DNA of 64,000 bases from Streptomyces noursei (GCF_016917755.1 NZ_CP070326.1:6324001-6388000); one strand, 5' to 3'. Shown: positions 42,237 to 52,444, counted from the first letter of the stretch. Translations and numbers: made by a program. Notes: a model not told the origin generated them from the letters alone.

Positions 42237-45200
42237 GTGAGTTCCTCCCTTCCGGCCGTCCCGCCGGCGCAGCCCCGCGAGGCGGCGCGGCGGGACGCCC
42301 CCGGCGCGTACCGGCTGGTGCGCACCCCGCCGGAGCGGACCGCGCCCCCCACCCTGGACGCCGGACAGCGCGCCGTGGTGGCGCACCGGGACGGGCCGCT
42401 GCTGGTCCTCGCCGGCCCGGGGACGGGCAAGACCACGACCCTGGTGGAGTCCGTGGTGCGCCGCATCCGGGACGGGGGCGACCCCGAGCGGATCCTCGTC
42501 CTCACCTTCAGCCGGAAGGCCGCGGTCGCCCTGCGCGACCGGTTGGCCGCCCGCCTGGCCGACCACGACGGTGCCCCCGTGCCGACCCGGCGCGGGGGAG
42601 GCCCGTCCGCCGTCCGCCGGCCGGGCGTCCCGCAGGCCACCACCTTCCACTCCTTCTGTTACTCCCTGGTCCGCGGCCACCAGGACGCCGACCTCTTCGC
42701 CGACCCGCTACGGCTGCTCTCCGGACCCGAGCAGGACCTCGTCGTCCGCGAGCTCCTGGAGGGCCAGGCGGAGCTCGCCGGCGCCGGCCGCGCCCGGGTG
42801 AGCTGGCCGGACGAGCTGCGGGCGTGCCTGACCACCCGCGGGTTCGCCGACGAGGTCCGCGCGGTGCTGGCCCGCAGCCGCGAACTGGGCCTGGGCCCGG
42901 ACGCGCTGGGCGCCTTCGCCCGCCGCACCGGCCGCCCCGACTGGCAGGCCGCGGCCGGTTTCCTCGCCGAGTACCTCGACGTCCTGGATGCCCAGGGAGT
43001 GCTGGACTACGCCGAGCTGGTGCACCGCGCGGTACTCCTGGCCGAGCGCCCGGAGGCCGCCGCCCAGCTGGCCGGCGCCTACGACGCGGTCTACGTCGAC
43101 GAATACCAGGACACCGACGCCGCCCAGGTGCGGCTGCTGCGGGCGCTCGCCGGCCACCGGGGCGCACCGGCCGCGCCCGGCTCCCCGGGCCGCACGCTGC
43201 TCGCCTTCGGCGACCCCGACCAGTCGATCTACGCCTTCCGCGGCGCCGACGTCAACGGCATCCTCGACTTCCCCGAGACCTTCCGGCGCGCCGACGGCAC
43301 CCCCGCCCCGGTCGCCGTCCTCGGCACCTCGCGCCGCTCCGGGGCCGAGCTGTTGGCCGCCACCCGTCTGCTGACCCGCCGGATGCCGCTCACCCGTCTT
43401 CCGGCCGACGCCGTCCGCGCCCACCGGGAGCCGACGCCCGTACGGGACGGCGGCCGGGTCGAGGTGTACACGTATCCGACCCCCGGCGCCGAGCTGGACA
43501 ACATCGCGGACCTGCTGCGCCGTGCCCATCTGGAGGAGGGGGTGCCCTGGCGGGAGATGGCCGTCCTGGTACGCGCCGGGGGCCGCTCGATCCCCGCCGT
43601 GCGCCGTGCGCTGACCGCCGCCGGGGTCCCGCTCGACATCGACGGCGACGACCTTCCGCTGCGCCACGAACCGGCGGTCGCCCCGCTGCTGACCGCCCTG
43701 CGGGTGGCCGCGGGGGCGCCGGGCGCACCGGACGACACCGTGGACGCATCGGACGATGCCGTGAACGCATCGGACGCATCGGACGCGCCCGGCGGTGCCC
43801 CGGGCGACCCGGACCCGCAGGACGCCGCCCCGGACGGTGCGACCACCCTGCGCATCGACCCCGAGACCGCCGTCGACCTGCTGACCTCCCCTCTGGGCGG
43901 CATGGACGCCGCCGATCTGCGGCGGCTGGGCCGGGCGCTGCGCGAGGAGGAGCGGGCGGCCGGCCGCCCGCTGCCGCCCCCCTCCGACGAGCTGATCGCC
44001 CGCGCGCTGTCCGAGCCCGAGCGCCTGGTGGCCCACGACCCCGGTTACGCCCGCGGCGCCCAGCGGCTCGGCCTGCTGCTGCGCAAGGCCCGGGAGCTCC
44101 TCGCCGGCGGCGGGACGGCCGAGGAGGCGCTGTGGCTGCTGTGGGACGGCACCCCCTGGCCGGGGCGGCTGGAGCGGGCCGCCCGGCGCGGCGGGGCCGC
44201 CGGCCGCAACGCTGACCGGGACCTGGACGCGGTGGTCGCCCTGTTCGAGACCGCGGCCCGCGCCGAGGAGCGCACCGGTGGCCGCGGCGCCCGGAACTTC
44301 CTGGAGGAGCTGGACGCCCAGGACATCGCCGCGGACACCCTCACCCGCCGCACGGTCCGTCCCGACGCGGTGCGTCTGATGACCGCGCACCGCGCCAAGG
44401 GCCTGGAATGGCGGTTCGTGGTCGTCGCCGGCGTCCAGGACGGCCTCTGGCCCGACCTGCGGCGGCGCGGCTCGCTCCTGGAGGCGGACCGGATCGGCCG
44501 CGACGGCCTGGCCGAACCGCTCACCCCGGGCGCCCTGCTCGCCGAGGAACGCCGGCTGTTCTACGTGGCCGCGACCCGGGCCCGGGAGCGCCTGGTGGTC
44601 ACCGCGGTGAAGGCCGCGGCCGAGGACGGCGACCAACCGTCCCGGTTCCTGACCGAGCTGGGCGTCGCCCCCCAGGACGTCACCGGCCGCCCCCGCCGCC
44701 CCCTGACGGTCGCCGCGCTCGTCGCCGAGCTGCGCGCCACCACCGTCGACCCGGAGGCCGGGCCGGCGCTGCGCGAGGCCGCCGCCCGACGGCTGGCCAA
44801 ACTGGCCGCCCTGCGCGACGACGACGGGTACCCCCTGGTGCCGGCCGCGCACCCGGACAGCTGGTGGGGCCTGCACGAGCCCACTCACAACGCGGTCCCG
44901 CTGCGCGACCGCGACCAGCCCGTGGTGCTCTCCGGCAGCGCCCTCGACCAACTGGCGAACACCTGCGCCCTCCAGTGGTTCCTGGGCCGCGAGGTGAAGG
45001 CCGACGCCCCGGCCACCGCCGCCCAGGGCTTCGGCAACGTCGTCCACGTCCTCGCCGACGAGGTCGCCTCCGGACGCACCCCGGCCGACCTGTCCGTCCT
45101 GATGGAGCGGCTGGACTCGGTGTGGGACGCGCTCGCCTTCGACGCCCCCTGGAAGTCCCGCCAGGAGAAGGACAGCGCCCGCGCCGCCCTGGAGCGCTTC

Positions 45201-45728
45201 CTGCGCTGGCACGTCATGGAGCGCGAGACCCTCGGTCGGGACACCGTCGCCACCGAGCACGGCTTCGACGTCACCCTGGACGCCGGCTCCTACGAGGTCC
45301 GCATCCGAGGCAGCATGGACCACGTCTCGCGGGACGCCCAGGGCCGCGCCTACGTCGTCGACTTCAAGACGGGCAAGCAGAAGCCGACCGGGCCCGAGGT
45401 CGCCCGCCATCCACAGCTGGCCGTCTACCAGCTCGCGGTCGTCGAGGGCGCCCTGGACGACGCCTTCGACGGCCGCCGGCCGGAACCGGGCGGCGCCGAA
45501 CTCGTCCACCTGAGGCTGGGCGCGCCCCGCAAGGAGGGCGGCGACGCGCTGCCGGCCGTCCAGGCGCAGCCGCCGCCGGAGGGCGACTGGGTCGGCGACC
45601 TGCTCGCCACCGCCGCCGGCCGCGTCCTGGAGGAGCGCTTCACGCCCACCACCGGTTCGCACTGCACGCACTGCGCCTTCCGGGCCTCGTGCAGTGCGCG
45701 GCCGGAGGGCCGGCAGATCGTGGAGTGA
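42237..45728 (+). CDS. adnA: ATP-dependent helicase-nuclease subunit AdnA-like
   Basis: 1163 aa from the GTG at 42237. UvrD/Rep-type motor: GPGTGKTTT (about residue 60), TFSRKAA, VYVDEYQDTD, FGDPDQSIYAFRGAD, MTAHRAKGLEWRFVVV and YVAATRARERL. The C-terminal RecB-like nuclease has VVDFKTGKQKPTG and QLAVYQLAV, and Cys residues before and after it (NTCALQWF, HCTHCAFRASC) fit an Fe-S cluster. AdnAB resects double-strand breaks in actinobacteria, replacing RecBCD/AddAB. The adnA-adnB order matches Rv3202c-Rv3201c. Confidence 0.92.
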   Translation: MSSSLPAVPPAQPREAARRDAPGAYRLVRTPPERTAPPTLDAGQRAVVAHRDGPLLVLAGPGTGKTTTLVESVVRRIRDGGDPERILVLTFSRKAAVALRDRLAARLADHDGAPVPTRRGGGPSAVRRPGVPQATTFHSFCYSLVRGHQDADLFADPLRLLSGPEQDLVVRELLEGQAELAGAGRARVSWPDELRACLTTRGFADEVRAVLARSRELGLGPDALGAFARRTGRPDWQAAAGFLAEYLDVLDAQGVLDYAELVHRAVLLAERPEAAAQLAGAYDAVYVDEYQDTDAAQVRLLRALAGHRGAPAAPGSPGRTLLAFGDPDQSIYAFRGADVNGILDFPETFRRADGTPAPVAVLGTSRRSGAELLAATRLLTRRMPLTRLPADAVRAHREPTPVRDGGRVEVYTYPTPGAELDNIADLLRRAHLEEGVPWREMAVLVRAGGRSIPAVRRALTAAGVPLDIDGDDLPLRHEPAVAPLLTALRVAAGAPGAPDDTVDASDDAVNASDASDAPGGAPGDPDPQDAAPDGATTLRIDPETAVDLLTSPLGGMDAADLRRLGRALREEERAAGRPLPPPSDELIARALSEPERLVAHDPGYARGAQRLGLLLRKARELLAGGGTAEEALWLLWDGTPWPGRLERAARRGGAAGRNADRDLDAVVALFETAARAEERTGGRGARNFLEELDAQDIAADTLTRRTVRPDAVRLMTAHRAKGLEWRFVVVAGVQDGLWPDLRRRGSLLEADRIGRDGLAEPLTPGALLAEERRLFYVAATRARERLVVTAVKAAAEDGDQPSRFLTELGVAPQDVTGRPRRPLTVAALVAELRATTVDPEAGPALREAAARRLAKLAALRDDDGYPLVPAAHPDSWWGLHEPTHNAVPLRDRDQPVVLSGSALDQLANTCALQWFLGREVKADAPATAAQGFGNVVHVLADEVASGRTPADLSVLMERLDSVWDALAFDAPWKSRQEKDSARAALERFLRWHVMERETLGRDTVATEHGFDVTLDAGSYEVRIRGSMDHVSRDAQGRAYVVDFKTGKQKPTGPEVARHPQLAVYQLAVVEGALDDAFDGRRPEPGGAELVHLRLGAPRKEGGDALPAVQAQPPPEGDWVGDLLATAAGRVLEERFTPTTGSHCTHCAFRASCSARPEGRQIVE

Positions 45729-45790
45729 CCGGCCGGGCCGGCTCGTGCCCGCGCTGACCTGCGCGGACGCCGAGCGCGGAGGGATTGTCG

Positions 45791-48700
45791 GTGGCGGCCG
45801 TTACGGTGTCCGATGTGTCAGCTCGTATCACCGACCCCGAGCAGCTCAAGGAGTTGCTCGGCATCCCGTTCACCCCGGAGCAGACGGCGTGCATCACGGC
45901 GCCGCCCGCCCCGCAGGTCATCGTGGCCGGAGCCGGGTCGGGCAAGACCACCGTCATGGCCGCGCGGGTGGTGTGGCTGGTCGGCACCGGCCAGGTCGCA
46001 CCCGAGCAGGTCCTCGGGCTGACGTTCACCAACAAGGCGGCGGGGGAGCTGGCCGAGCGGGTCCGTGCGGCCCTGCTGGCGGCCGGCGTCACCGACCCCG
46101 AGCAGCTCCCCGAGGGCGCCGGGGGAGCCGAGCCGCCCCCGGGGGAGCCGCGGATCTCCACGTACCACGCCTTCGCCGGCCAGCTCCTCAAGGACCACGG
46201 CCTGCGCATCGGCCTGGAGCCCAGCGCCCGGCTGCTCGCCGACGCCACCCGCTTCCAGCTCGCCGCCCGCACCCTGCGCGCCGCCCCCGGCCCCTACCCG
46301 TCGCTCACCACCTCGCTGCCCACCCTCGTGGAGGACCTTCTCGCCCTCGACGGCGAGCTGGCCGAGCACCTGGTGGAGCCGGCCGCCCTGCACGCCCACG
46401 ACACCGCCCTGCTCGCCACCCTGGACGGCGCCAAGCTCAGCAACGCCGACCTGCGCAAGGCCCCCGAGGCCGCCCACGGCCGGCTGGAGCTGCTCGACCT
46501 GGTCGGCGCGTACCGCCGCGAGAAGCGCCGCCGTGACCTGCTGGACTTCGGCGACCAGATCGCCCTCGCGGCCACCCTGGCCACCACCCGCCCCGAGGTC
46601 GGTGCGCTGCTCCGCGACGAGTTCCGGGTCGTCCTCCTCGACGAGTACCAGGACACCTCCGTCGCCCAGCGGCTGCTGCTCTCCGGCCTCTTCGGCGCCG
46701 GTCCGGCCACCGGGTCCGCCACCGGGCATGCCGTCACCGCCGTCGGCGACCCCTGCCAGGCCATCTACGGCTGGCGCGGCGCCTCCGTCGCCAACCTCGA
46801 CGACTTCCCCGCCCACTTCCCGTTCGCCGACGGCAGCCCGGCCCGCCGCTTCGCCCTCAGTGAGAACCGCCGCAGCGGCGGCCGCCTCCTGGAGCTCGCC
46901 AACCGCCTCGCCGCCCCGCTGCGCGCGATGCACGCCGGGGTGGAGGCGCTGCGCCCGGCCCCCGGCGCCGAACGGGACGGCGTGGTCCGCTGCGCCCTGC
47001 TGCCCACCCACGCCGAGGAGCTCGGCTGGCTCGCCGACTCCCTCGCCCACCTGGTCCGCACCGGCACCCCGCCCGGCGGGATCGCGGTGCTGTGCCGCAC
47101 GGCCGCCGATTTCGCCGCCATCCAGGGCGAGTTGGTGGCCCGGGACATCCCCGTCGAGGTCGTCGGCCTCTCCGGGCTGCTGCACCTCCCCGAGATCGCC
47201 GACCTGGTCGCGGTCTGCGAGGTCCTCCAGGACCCGACGGCCAACGCCTCCCTGGTCCGCCTGCTGATCGGCCCCCGCTGGCGGATCGGCCCCCGCGACC
47301 TGGCCCTGCTGGGTCGCCGGGCCCGCGCCCTGGCCCACCACGGCACCGCCGCCGCCGACGACGACCCCGAGCGACGCCTCGCCGAGGCCGTCGAGGGTGT
47401 CGACCCGGCCGAGACGGTCTCGCTCGCCGACGCGCTCGACACCTTCCTGGAGACCGGCGGCTCCGACGACGGCCTGCCGTTCTCGGCGGAGGCCCGGGTC
47501 CGCTTCGCCCGCCTGGCCACCGAACTCCGCGACCTGCGGCGCTCGCTCGCCGACCCGCTGATGGACGTGCTCCACCGGATCCTCGCCGTCACCGGCCTGG
47601 AGGTCGAGCTGTCCGCCTCGCCGCACGCCCTGGCCGCCCGCCGCAGGGAGACCCTGGGCACCTTCCTCGACCTCGCCGCCGGGTTCGCCGCCAAGGAGGG
47701 CGGCGCCGCCCTCGACGGCGAGGCGACCCTGCTGGCCTTCCTCGGTTTCCTGCGCACCGCCGTCCAGTACGAGAAGGGCCTGGACAGCTCGCTCCCGGGC
47801 GGCGAGAACACCGTCAAGGTACTCACCGCCCACAAGTCCAAGGGCCTGGAGTGGGACGTCGTCGCGGTGCCCGGCCTGGTGGCCAAGCAGTTCCCCAGCG
47901 AGCAGGCCCGCGAGTCCTGGATCAGCCGCGCCAAGGTCCTGCCGCACGCCCTCCGCGGCGACGCCGAGACCCTGCCCGACGTGGCGGAGTGGACGGCCCG
48001 CGGCGTCAAGGACTTCAAGGAGGAGATGAAGCACCACCAGGAGATCGAGGAGCTCCGCCTGGGCTACGTCACCTTCACCCGCCCGCGCTCCCTCCTGCTG
48101 GGCTCCGGCCACTGGTGGGGCCCCAGCCAGAAGCGCTCCCGTGGCCCGTCCGCCTTCCTGGAGGCGCTGCGCGAGCACTGCGAGGCCGGCCATGGCGAGA
48201 TCGAGGTCTGGGCCGACCCGCCGGAGGAGGGCGCCGAGAATCCGGCCCTCGCCGAGGACGCCGCCGATCAGCCCTGGCCGCTGCCGCTGGATCCCACCGC
48301 CATGGCCCGCCGCCGCGCGGCCGCCGCCACCGTCCGCGACCACCTCGCCGCGTCCGCCACCCCGCCCGCCGCCCCGTCCCCCGCGTACGACCCGGAGTGG
48401 CCGCCGCCACCGGACGACGAGGAGTGGGACGAGGACTGGGCGGCCTCCCCCGAGGACGCGCCGTACCCGCCGTTCGACGACGCCCCCTATGAGGAGGCCC
48501 CGTTCGACGACGCCCCGTATGACGACGCGTACGCCGCACACGACGACGGGCCCGACGCCCCGCATGCCGGCGGCGAGGGCGGAGCCGCGCTCCCGCACCC
48601 CCACCTCATCGCCCAGCGCTCCGCCGAGCCCGATCCGGCGACCCCCGTCGGCGGACCCGCCCCCACGGCCCCCCCGGGGCGACAGCCCTCGGCGCTGCTC

Positions 48701-49438
48701 CCCGAGGAGCGCCGCGCCGTGGCGTCCTGGGACCGCGATCTGGAGGCGCTCGCCACCGAGTTGCGCAGCTCCCGCGCCCGGGTCCGCGACGTCCCGCTGC
48801 CGGCCTCGCTCACCGCCACCCAGCTGCTCCAGGTCGCCGCCGACCCGGACGGCTTCGCGCGCGAGCTGGCCCGCCCGATGCCGCGCCCGCCGCAGCCCGC
48901 GGCCCGCCGCGGCACCCGCTTCCACGCCTGGGTCCAGTCCCGTTTCGAGGAGCTGCCGCTGCCCCTGCTCGGCCCCGACGAGCTGCCCGGCGCCGAGCCC
49001 GGCGAGGCGGCGGAGATCGCCGACGAACAGGACCTGGCGGCCCTGAAGGAGGCGTTCGCCCGGACCCCGTACGCGCACCGGACCCCGTTCCGGGTGGAGG
49101 CCCCCTTCCGGATGACGCTCGCCGGGCGGGTGATCCGCGGCCGGATCGACGCGGTGTACAAGGAGCACGGCCCGGACGGCGACCGCTTCGAGATCGTCGA
49201 CTGGAAGACCGGCCGGCACCTGCCCGCCGGCAGCGGCGGCGCGGACCCGCTCCAGCTGGCCGTCTACCGTCTGGCCTGGGCCGAGCGGTACGGCCTGGCG
49301 CCGTCCGAGGTCGGCGCCGCGTTCGTCTTCGTCCGTACCGGCGAGGTCGTCAGGCCCGCCCGGCTGCCGGGCCGGGCCGGGCTCGAACGGATCCTGCTCG
49401 GGGAGACCGCCGACCGACATCCCCCGGAAGGCCGATAG
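45791..49438 (+). CDS. adnB: ATP-dependent helicase-nuclease subunit AdnB-like
   Basis: 1215 aa from the GTG at 45791 (GGAGGG seven bases before it; the TTG at 45785 is too close). Motor motifs GAGSGKTTVMAAR (about residue 47), LTFTNKAA, LLDEYQDTS, GDPCQAIYGWRGAS and TAHKSKGLEWDVVAVPG. Nuclease motif VDWKTGRHLPAG near residue 1136 and QLAVYRLAW. Between them (about 875-930) is an acidic insert with DDAPY/FDDAP repeats, probably disordered. It forms the AdnAB heterodimer with the preceding gene, 62 bases upstream. Confidence 0.92.
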   Translation: MAAVTVSDVSARITDPEQLKELLGIPFTPEQTACITAPPAPQVIVAGAGSGKTTVMAARVVWLVGTGQVAPEQVLGLTFTNKAAGELAERVRAALLAAGVTDPEQLPEGAGGAEPPPGEPRISTYHAFAGQLLKDHGLRIGLEPSARLLADATRFQLAARTLRAAPGPYPSLTTSLPTLVEDLLALDGELAEHLVEPAALHAHDTALLATLDGAKLSNADLRKAPEAAHGRLELLDLVGAYRREKRRRDLLDFGDQIALAATLATTRPEVGALLRDEFRVVLLDEYQDTSVAQRLLLSGLFGAGPATGSATGHAVTAVGDPCQAIYGWRGASVANLDDFPAHFPFADGSPARRFALSENRRSGGRLLELANRLAAPLRAMHAGVEALRPAPGAERDGVVRCALLPTHAEELGWLADSLAHLVRTGTPPGGIAVLCRTAADFAAIQGELVARDIPVEVVGLSGLLHLPEIADLVAVCEVLQDPTANASLVRLLIGPRWRIGPRDLALLGRRARALAHHGTAAADDDPERRLAEAVEGVDPAETVSLADALDTFLETGGSDDGLPFSAEARVRFARLATELRDLRRSLADPLMDVLHRILAVTGLEVELSASPHALAARRRETLGTFLDLAAGFAAKEGGAALDGEATLLAFLGFLRTAVQYEKGLDSSLPGGENTVKVLTAHKSKGLEWDVVAVPGLVAKQFPSEQARESWISRAKVLPHALRGDAETLPDVAEWTARGVKDFKEEMKHHQEIEELRLGYVTFTRPRSLLLGSGHWWGPSQKRSRGPSAFLEALREHCEAGHGEIEVWADPPEEGAENPALAEDAADQPWPLPLDPTAMARRRAAAATVRDHLAASATPPAAPSPAYDPEWPPPPDDEEWDEDWAASPEDAPYPPFDDAPYEEAPFDDAPYDDAYAAHDDGPDAPHAGGEGGAALPHPHLIAQRSAEPDPATPVGGPAPTAPPGRQPSALLPEERRAVASWDRDLEALATELRSSRARVRDVPLPASLTATQLLQVAADPDGFARELARPMPRPPQPAARRGTRFHAWVQSRFEELPLPLLGPDELPGAEPGEAAEIADEQDLAALKEAFARTPYAHRTPFRVEAPFRMTLAGRVIRGRIDAVYKEHGPDGDRFEIVDWKTGRHLPAGSGGADPLQLAVYRLAWAERYGLAPSEVGAAFVFVRTGEVVRPARLPGRAGLERILLGETADRHPPEGR

Positions 49439-49441
49439 GCT
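49436..49441 (+). promoter_or_regulatory. Leaderless -10 element of the dipeptidase gene
   Basis: TAGGCT at -13 to -8 from the ATG at 49449, overlapping the adnB stop codon; no ribosome binding site. Confidence 0.5.
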
Positions 49442-49448
49442 CGGGCGT

Positions 49449-50849
49449 ATGAGCACCACCTCGGACAACGCCGTCCGCGCGTACATCGCCGACCACCGCG
49501 ACGGCTTCCTCGCCGATCTCGCGGAGTGGCTGCGCATCCCCTCCGTCTCCGCCGACCCCGGTTGTGCGGCCGAGGTGCGTCGCAGCGCCGAGTGGCTCGC
49601 CGGCAAGCTCGCGGAGACCGGCTTCCCGGTGACCGAGGTGTGGGAGACCGAGGGGCTGCCCGCGGTCTTCGCCGAGTGGCCCGCCGGGGACCCGTCCGTC
49701 CCGACCGTGCTCGTCTACGGCCACCACGACGTCCAGCCCGCCGCCCGCGAGGACGGCTGGCACACCGACCCCTTCGAGCCGGTGACCGTCGACGGCAGGC
49801 TCTACGCCCGCGGCGCCGCCGACGACAAGGGCCAGGTCTTCTTCCACACCCTCGGCGTCCGCGCCCACCTGGCCGCGACCGGCCGCACCGCGCCCGCGGT
49901 CAATCTCAAGCTGCTCATCGAGGGCGAGGAGGAGTCCGGCTCGCCGCACTTCCCGGCCCTGATCCAGCGCCACGCCGACCGCCTGGCCTGCGACGCGGTG
50001 ATCGTCTCCGACACCGGGATGTGGGCCGAGGACACCCCCACCGTCTGCACCGGCATGCGTGGACTGACGGACTGTCAGATCGATCTGTTCGGCCCGGACC
50101 AGGACATCCACTCCGGCTCGTTCGGCGGCGCGGTGCCCAACCCGGCCACCGAGGCGGCCCGGCTCGCCGCCGCGCTGCACGACGCCGACCGACGGGTCGC
50201 GATCCCCGGCTTCTACGACGGGGTGATCGAGCTCACCGAGCGCGAGCGCGAACTCTTCGCCGAGCTGCCCTTCGACGAGGAGCGCTGGCTGCGCACCGCG
50301 CACTCGCACGCCACCCTCGGCGAGACCGGCGCCACCACCCTGGAGCGCATCTGGGCCCGCCCCACCGCCGAGGTCAACGGCATCGGCGGCGGCTATCAGG
50401 GCCCCGGCGGCAAGACCATCGTGCCGTCCTCCGCCCAGCTGAAGCTCTCCTTCCGCCTGGTCGCCGGCCAGGACACCGCCGCCGTCCAGCAGGCCGTCCG
50501 CACCTGGGTCGCCGGCCGGCTGCCGGCCGGCATCCGCCACGAGATCACCTTCTGGGGCGCCACCCGCCCCTGCCTCACCCCGCTCGACCACCCGGCGCTC
50601 CAGTCCGTCGTCCGCGCCATGGGGCGGGCCTTCGACACCACGATCCGCTTCACCCGCGAGGGTGGTTCGGGTCCGGCGGCCGACCTCCAGGACGTCCTCG
50701 GCGTCCCGGTCCTCTTCCTGGGCATCTCGGTGCCCTCCGACGGCTGGCACGCGCCGAACGAGAAGGTCGAGCTCGACCTGCTGATGAAGGGCGTGGAGAC
50801 CGCCGCCTACCTCTGGGGCGACCTGGCGGACGCCTGGCGCCCGTCCTGA
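49449..50849 (+). CDS. M20-family dipeptidase
   Basis: 466 aa. Metal ligands lie in VLVYGHHDVQPA, RGAADDKGQ, LIEGEEESGS and VSDTGMW, and the dimerisation domain includes HSGSFGGAVPNP. GGSGPAADLQ and SDGWHAPNEKV complete the site, as in CNDP/PepV-like peptidases. It probably cleaves dipeptides in the cytosol; exact substrate unknown. Confidence 0.93.
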   Translation: MSTTSDNAVRAYIADHRDGFLADLAEWLRIPSVSADPGCAAEVRRSAEWLAGKLAETGFPVTEVWETEGLPAVFAEWPAGDPSVPTVLVYGHHDVQPAAREDGWHTDPFEPVTVDGRLYARGAADDKGQVFFHTLGVRAHLAATGRTAPAVNLKLLIEGEEESGSPHFPALIQRHADRLACDAVIVSDTGMWAEDTPTVCTGMRGLTDCQIDLFGPDQDIHSGSFGGAVPNPATEAARLAAALHDADRRVAIPGFYDGVIELTERERELFAELPFDEERWLRTAHSHATLGETGATTLERIWARPTAEVNGIGGGYQGPGGKTIVPSSAQLKLSFRLVAGQDTAAVQQAVRTWVAGRLPAGIRHEITFWGATRPCLTPLDHPALQSVVRAMGRAFDTTIRFTREGGSGPAADLQDVLGVPVLFLGISVPSDGWHAPNEKVELDLLMKGVETAAYLWGDLADAWRPS

Positions 50850-50924
50850 CCCGCGCGCACCGCCGTACCGCTCCGCGCCCGCACGCAGCAATCACCCACG
50901 CCATAGGGGGAGTTGGAAACAGCA

Positions 50925-51860
50925 GTGACCACCTGGACCGACAGCACGGCCGATCGACCGATCACCTTCAGCGCGCCGAGCGGAATTGACCGCTCCGCCC
51001 ATCACCGTCTCGACGAGGCATGGCTGGCGGCGGCCTGGAGCCACCCGACGACGCGCGTCTTCGTCGTGTCCGGGGGCCAGGCGCTGATCGACGACACCCC
51101 CGACGGCCGCACCGAACTGATCATGACGCCGTCCTTCGAGGCGCCGCTGACCGAGGCCCACCGCTACTACCTCGGCACCGATGAGGACGGGGTCAGCTAC
51201 TTCGCCCTCCAGAAGGACTCGCTGCCCGGCCGCCTGGACCAGTCCGCCCGCGCCGCCGGACTCCGCGAGGCCGGTCTGCTGCTCTCCCCCCGGGACGCCG
51301 GCCTCCTCGTCCACGCCGTGGCCCTGGAGAACTGGCAGCGGATGCACCGCTTCTGCTCCCGCTGCGGCGAGCGGACGGTCATCGCGGCGGCCGGCCACAT
51401 CCGCCGCTGCCCGGCCTGTGGCGCCGAGCACTACCCGCGCACCGACCCGGCCGTGATCATGCTCGTCACCGACGAGCAGGACCGCGCCCTGCTCGGCCGC
51501 CAGGTCCACTGGCCCGAGGGGCGCTTCTCCACCCTCGCGGGCTTCGTCGAACCGGGCGAGTCCATCGAGCAGTCGGTCGCCCGGGAGGTCTACGAGGAGG
51601 CCGGCGTCGTCGTCGGCGACGTCGAGTACGTCGCCAGCCAGCCCTGGCCCTTCCCCTCCAGCCTGATGCTGGGCTTCATGGCCCGCGCCACCTCCTCCGA
51701 GATCCAGGTGGACGGCGAGGAGATCGAGGAGGCCCGGTGGTTCTCCCGGGACGACCTCACCGCCGCCTTCGCCTCCGGCGAGGTCCTCCCGCCCTACGGC
51801 ATCTCCATCGCGGCACGGCTCATCGAGCAGTGGTACGGCAAGCCGCTGCCCAGGCCCTGA
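50925..51860 (+). CDS. nudC: NAD+ diphosphatase / NADH pyrophosphatase
   Basis: 311 aa from the GTG at 50925. A zinc ribbon (FCSRCGERT...RRCPACGAEHYPR) precedes the Nudix box GFVEPGESIEQSVAREVYEEAGV and the family signature SQPWPFPSSLMLGF. The enzyme hydrolyses NAD(H) to NMN(H) and AMP and can remove NAD caps from RNA. Position beside mycoredoxin and uvrD2 as in mycobacteria. Confidence 0.95.
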   Translation: MTTWTDSTADRPITFSAPSGIDRSAHHRLDEAWLAAAWSHPTTRVFVVSGGQALIDDTPDGRTELIMTPSFEAPLTEAHRYYLGTDEDGVSYFALQKDSLPGRLDQSARAAGLREAGLLLSPRDAGLLVHAVALENWQRMHRFCSRCGERTVIAAAGHIRRCPACGAEHYPRTDPAVIMLVTDEQDRALLGRQVHWPEGRFSTLAGFVEPGESIEQSVAREVYEEAGVVVGDVEYVASQPWPFPSSLMLGFMARATSSEIQVDGEEIEEARWFSRDDLTAAFASGEVLPPYGISIAARLIEQWYGKPLPRP

Positions 51861-51977
51861 CTCCCTCGGTCCCGGCCGCGGACGACGTCCCGGCCGGGAC
51901 GGAGGACGGCATGGGGCCGCCGGCCGGCTCCCTCACCGGACCGGCCGACGGTCCCGCTTCGGCGGTGCGTCGGGCCC

Positions 51978-52223
51978 TCAGGCCGCGGCCACCTTCTCCT
52001 TGACCTGCGCCAGGGACGGGTTGGTCAGCGTCGTGCCGTCGGCGAAGAGCACGGTCGGCACCGTCTGGTTGCCGCCGTTGGCCTTCTCGACGAACGCCGC
52101 GGACTCCGGGTCCTGCTCGATGTTGATCTCGGTGTAGGCAATGCCCTCGCGGTCCATCTGGCCCTTCAGCCGACGGCAGTATCCGCACCAGGTCGTGCTG
52201 TACATCGTCACAGTGCCCGCCAT
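51978..52223 (-). CDS. mrx1: Mycoredoxin-1-like glutaredoxin
   Basis: 81 aa from the ATG at 52223 (AGGAG upstream). Thioredoxin fold with active site W12-CGYC (Cys13, Cys16), TVPTVLFADG with the cis-Pro, and a C-terminal helix. Mycoredoxin-1 removes mycothiol from S-mycothiolated proteins using mycothiol as reductant. A consensus SigR promoter lies about 85 bases upstream. Confidence 0.92.
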   Translation of the reverse strand: MAGTVTMYSTTWCGYCRRLKGQMDREGIAYTEINIEQDPESAAFVEKANGGNQTVPTVLFADGTTLTNPSLAQVKEKVAAA

Positions 52224-52304
52224 GCGTCCCGCGCTCCTTAGCTCGGTTTCTCTCGTGATCATGTGCCACGCGCGTCCAGTCGACGCCGTGGCACCGTCCT
52301 TCAC

Positions 52305-52331
52305 AACGCGCACCGGGCCCGGACCATTCCC
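52305..52331 (-). promoter_or_regulatory. SigR-type promoter of the mycoredoxin gene
   Basis: Minus strand: GGGAAT (52331-52326), 18 bases, GTT (52307-52305), an exact match to the SigR consensus. Predicted leader about 75 bases. Lies in the divergent region shared with uvrD2. Confidence 0.78.
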
Positions 52332-52444
52332 GCCCGCCCACCGGCGCCCGCCGCCGTCCCCGGCCCGGCCCACCGGTACGACCGGTCCCCGGCCGGTGTG
52401 GACGGCTTTCCCGGGTGCCCCCGCGGACCTGGCAGCATGGCGGG

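Noticed and set aside
38206..42240. 1344-aa plus-strand frame over the flippase gene
   Set aside because: Shadow with Arg/His/Gln-rich nonsense; the minus-strand frame has clear domains.
45818..49606. 1262-aa open frame opposite adnB
   Set aside because: Antisense shadow of a GC-rich gene; no motifs, low-complexity Gly/Val/Arg composition.
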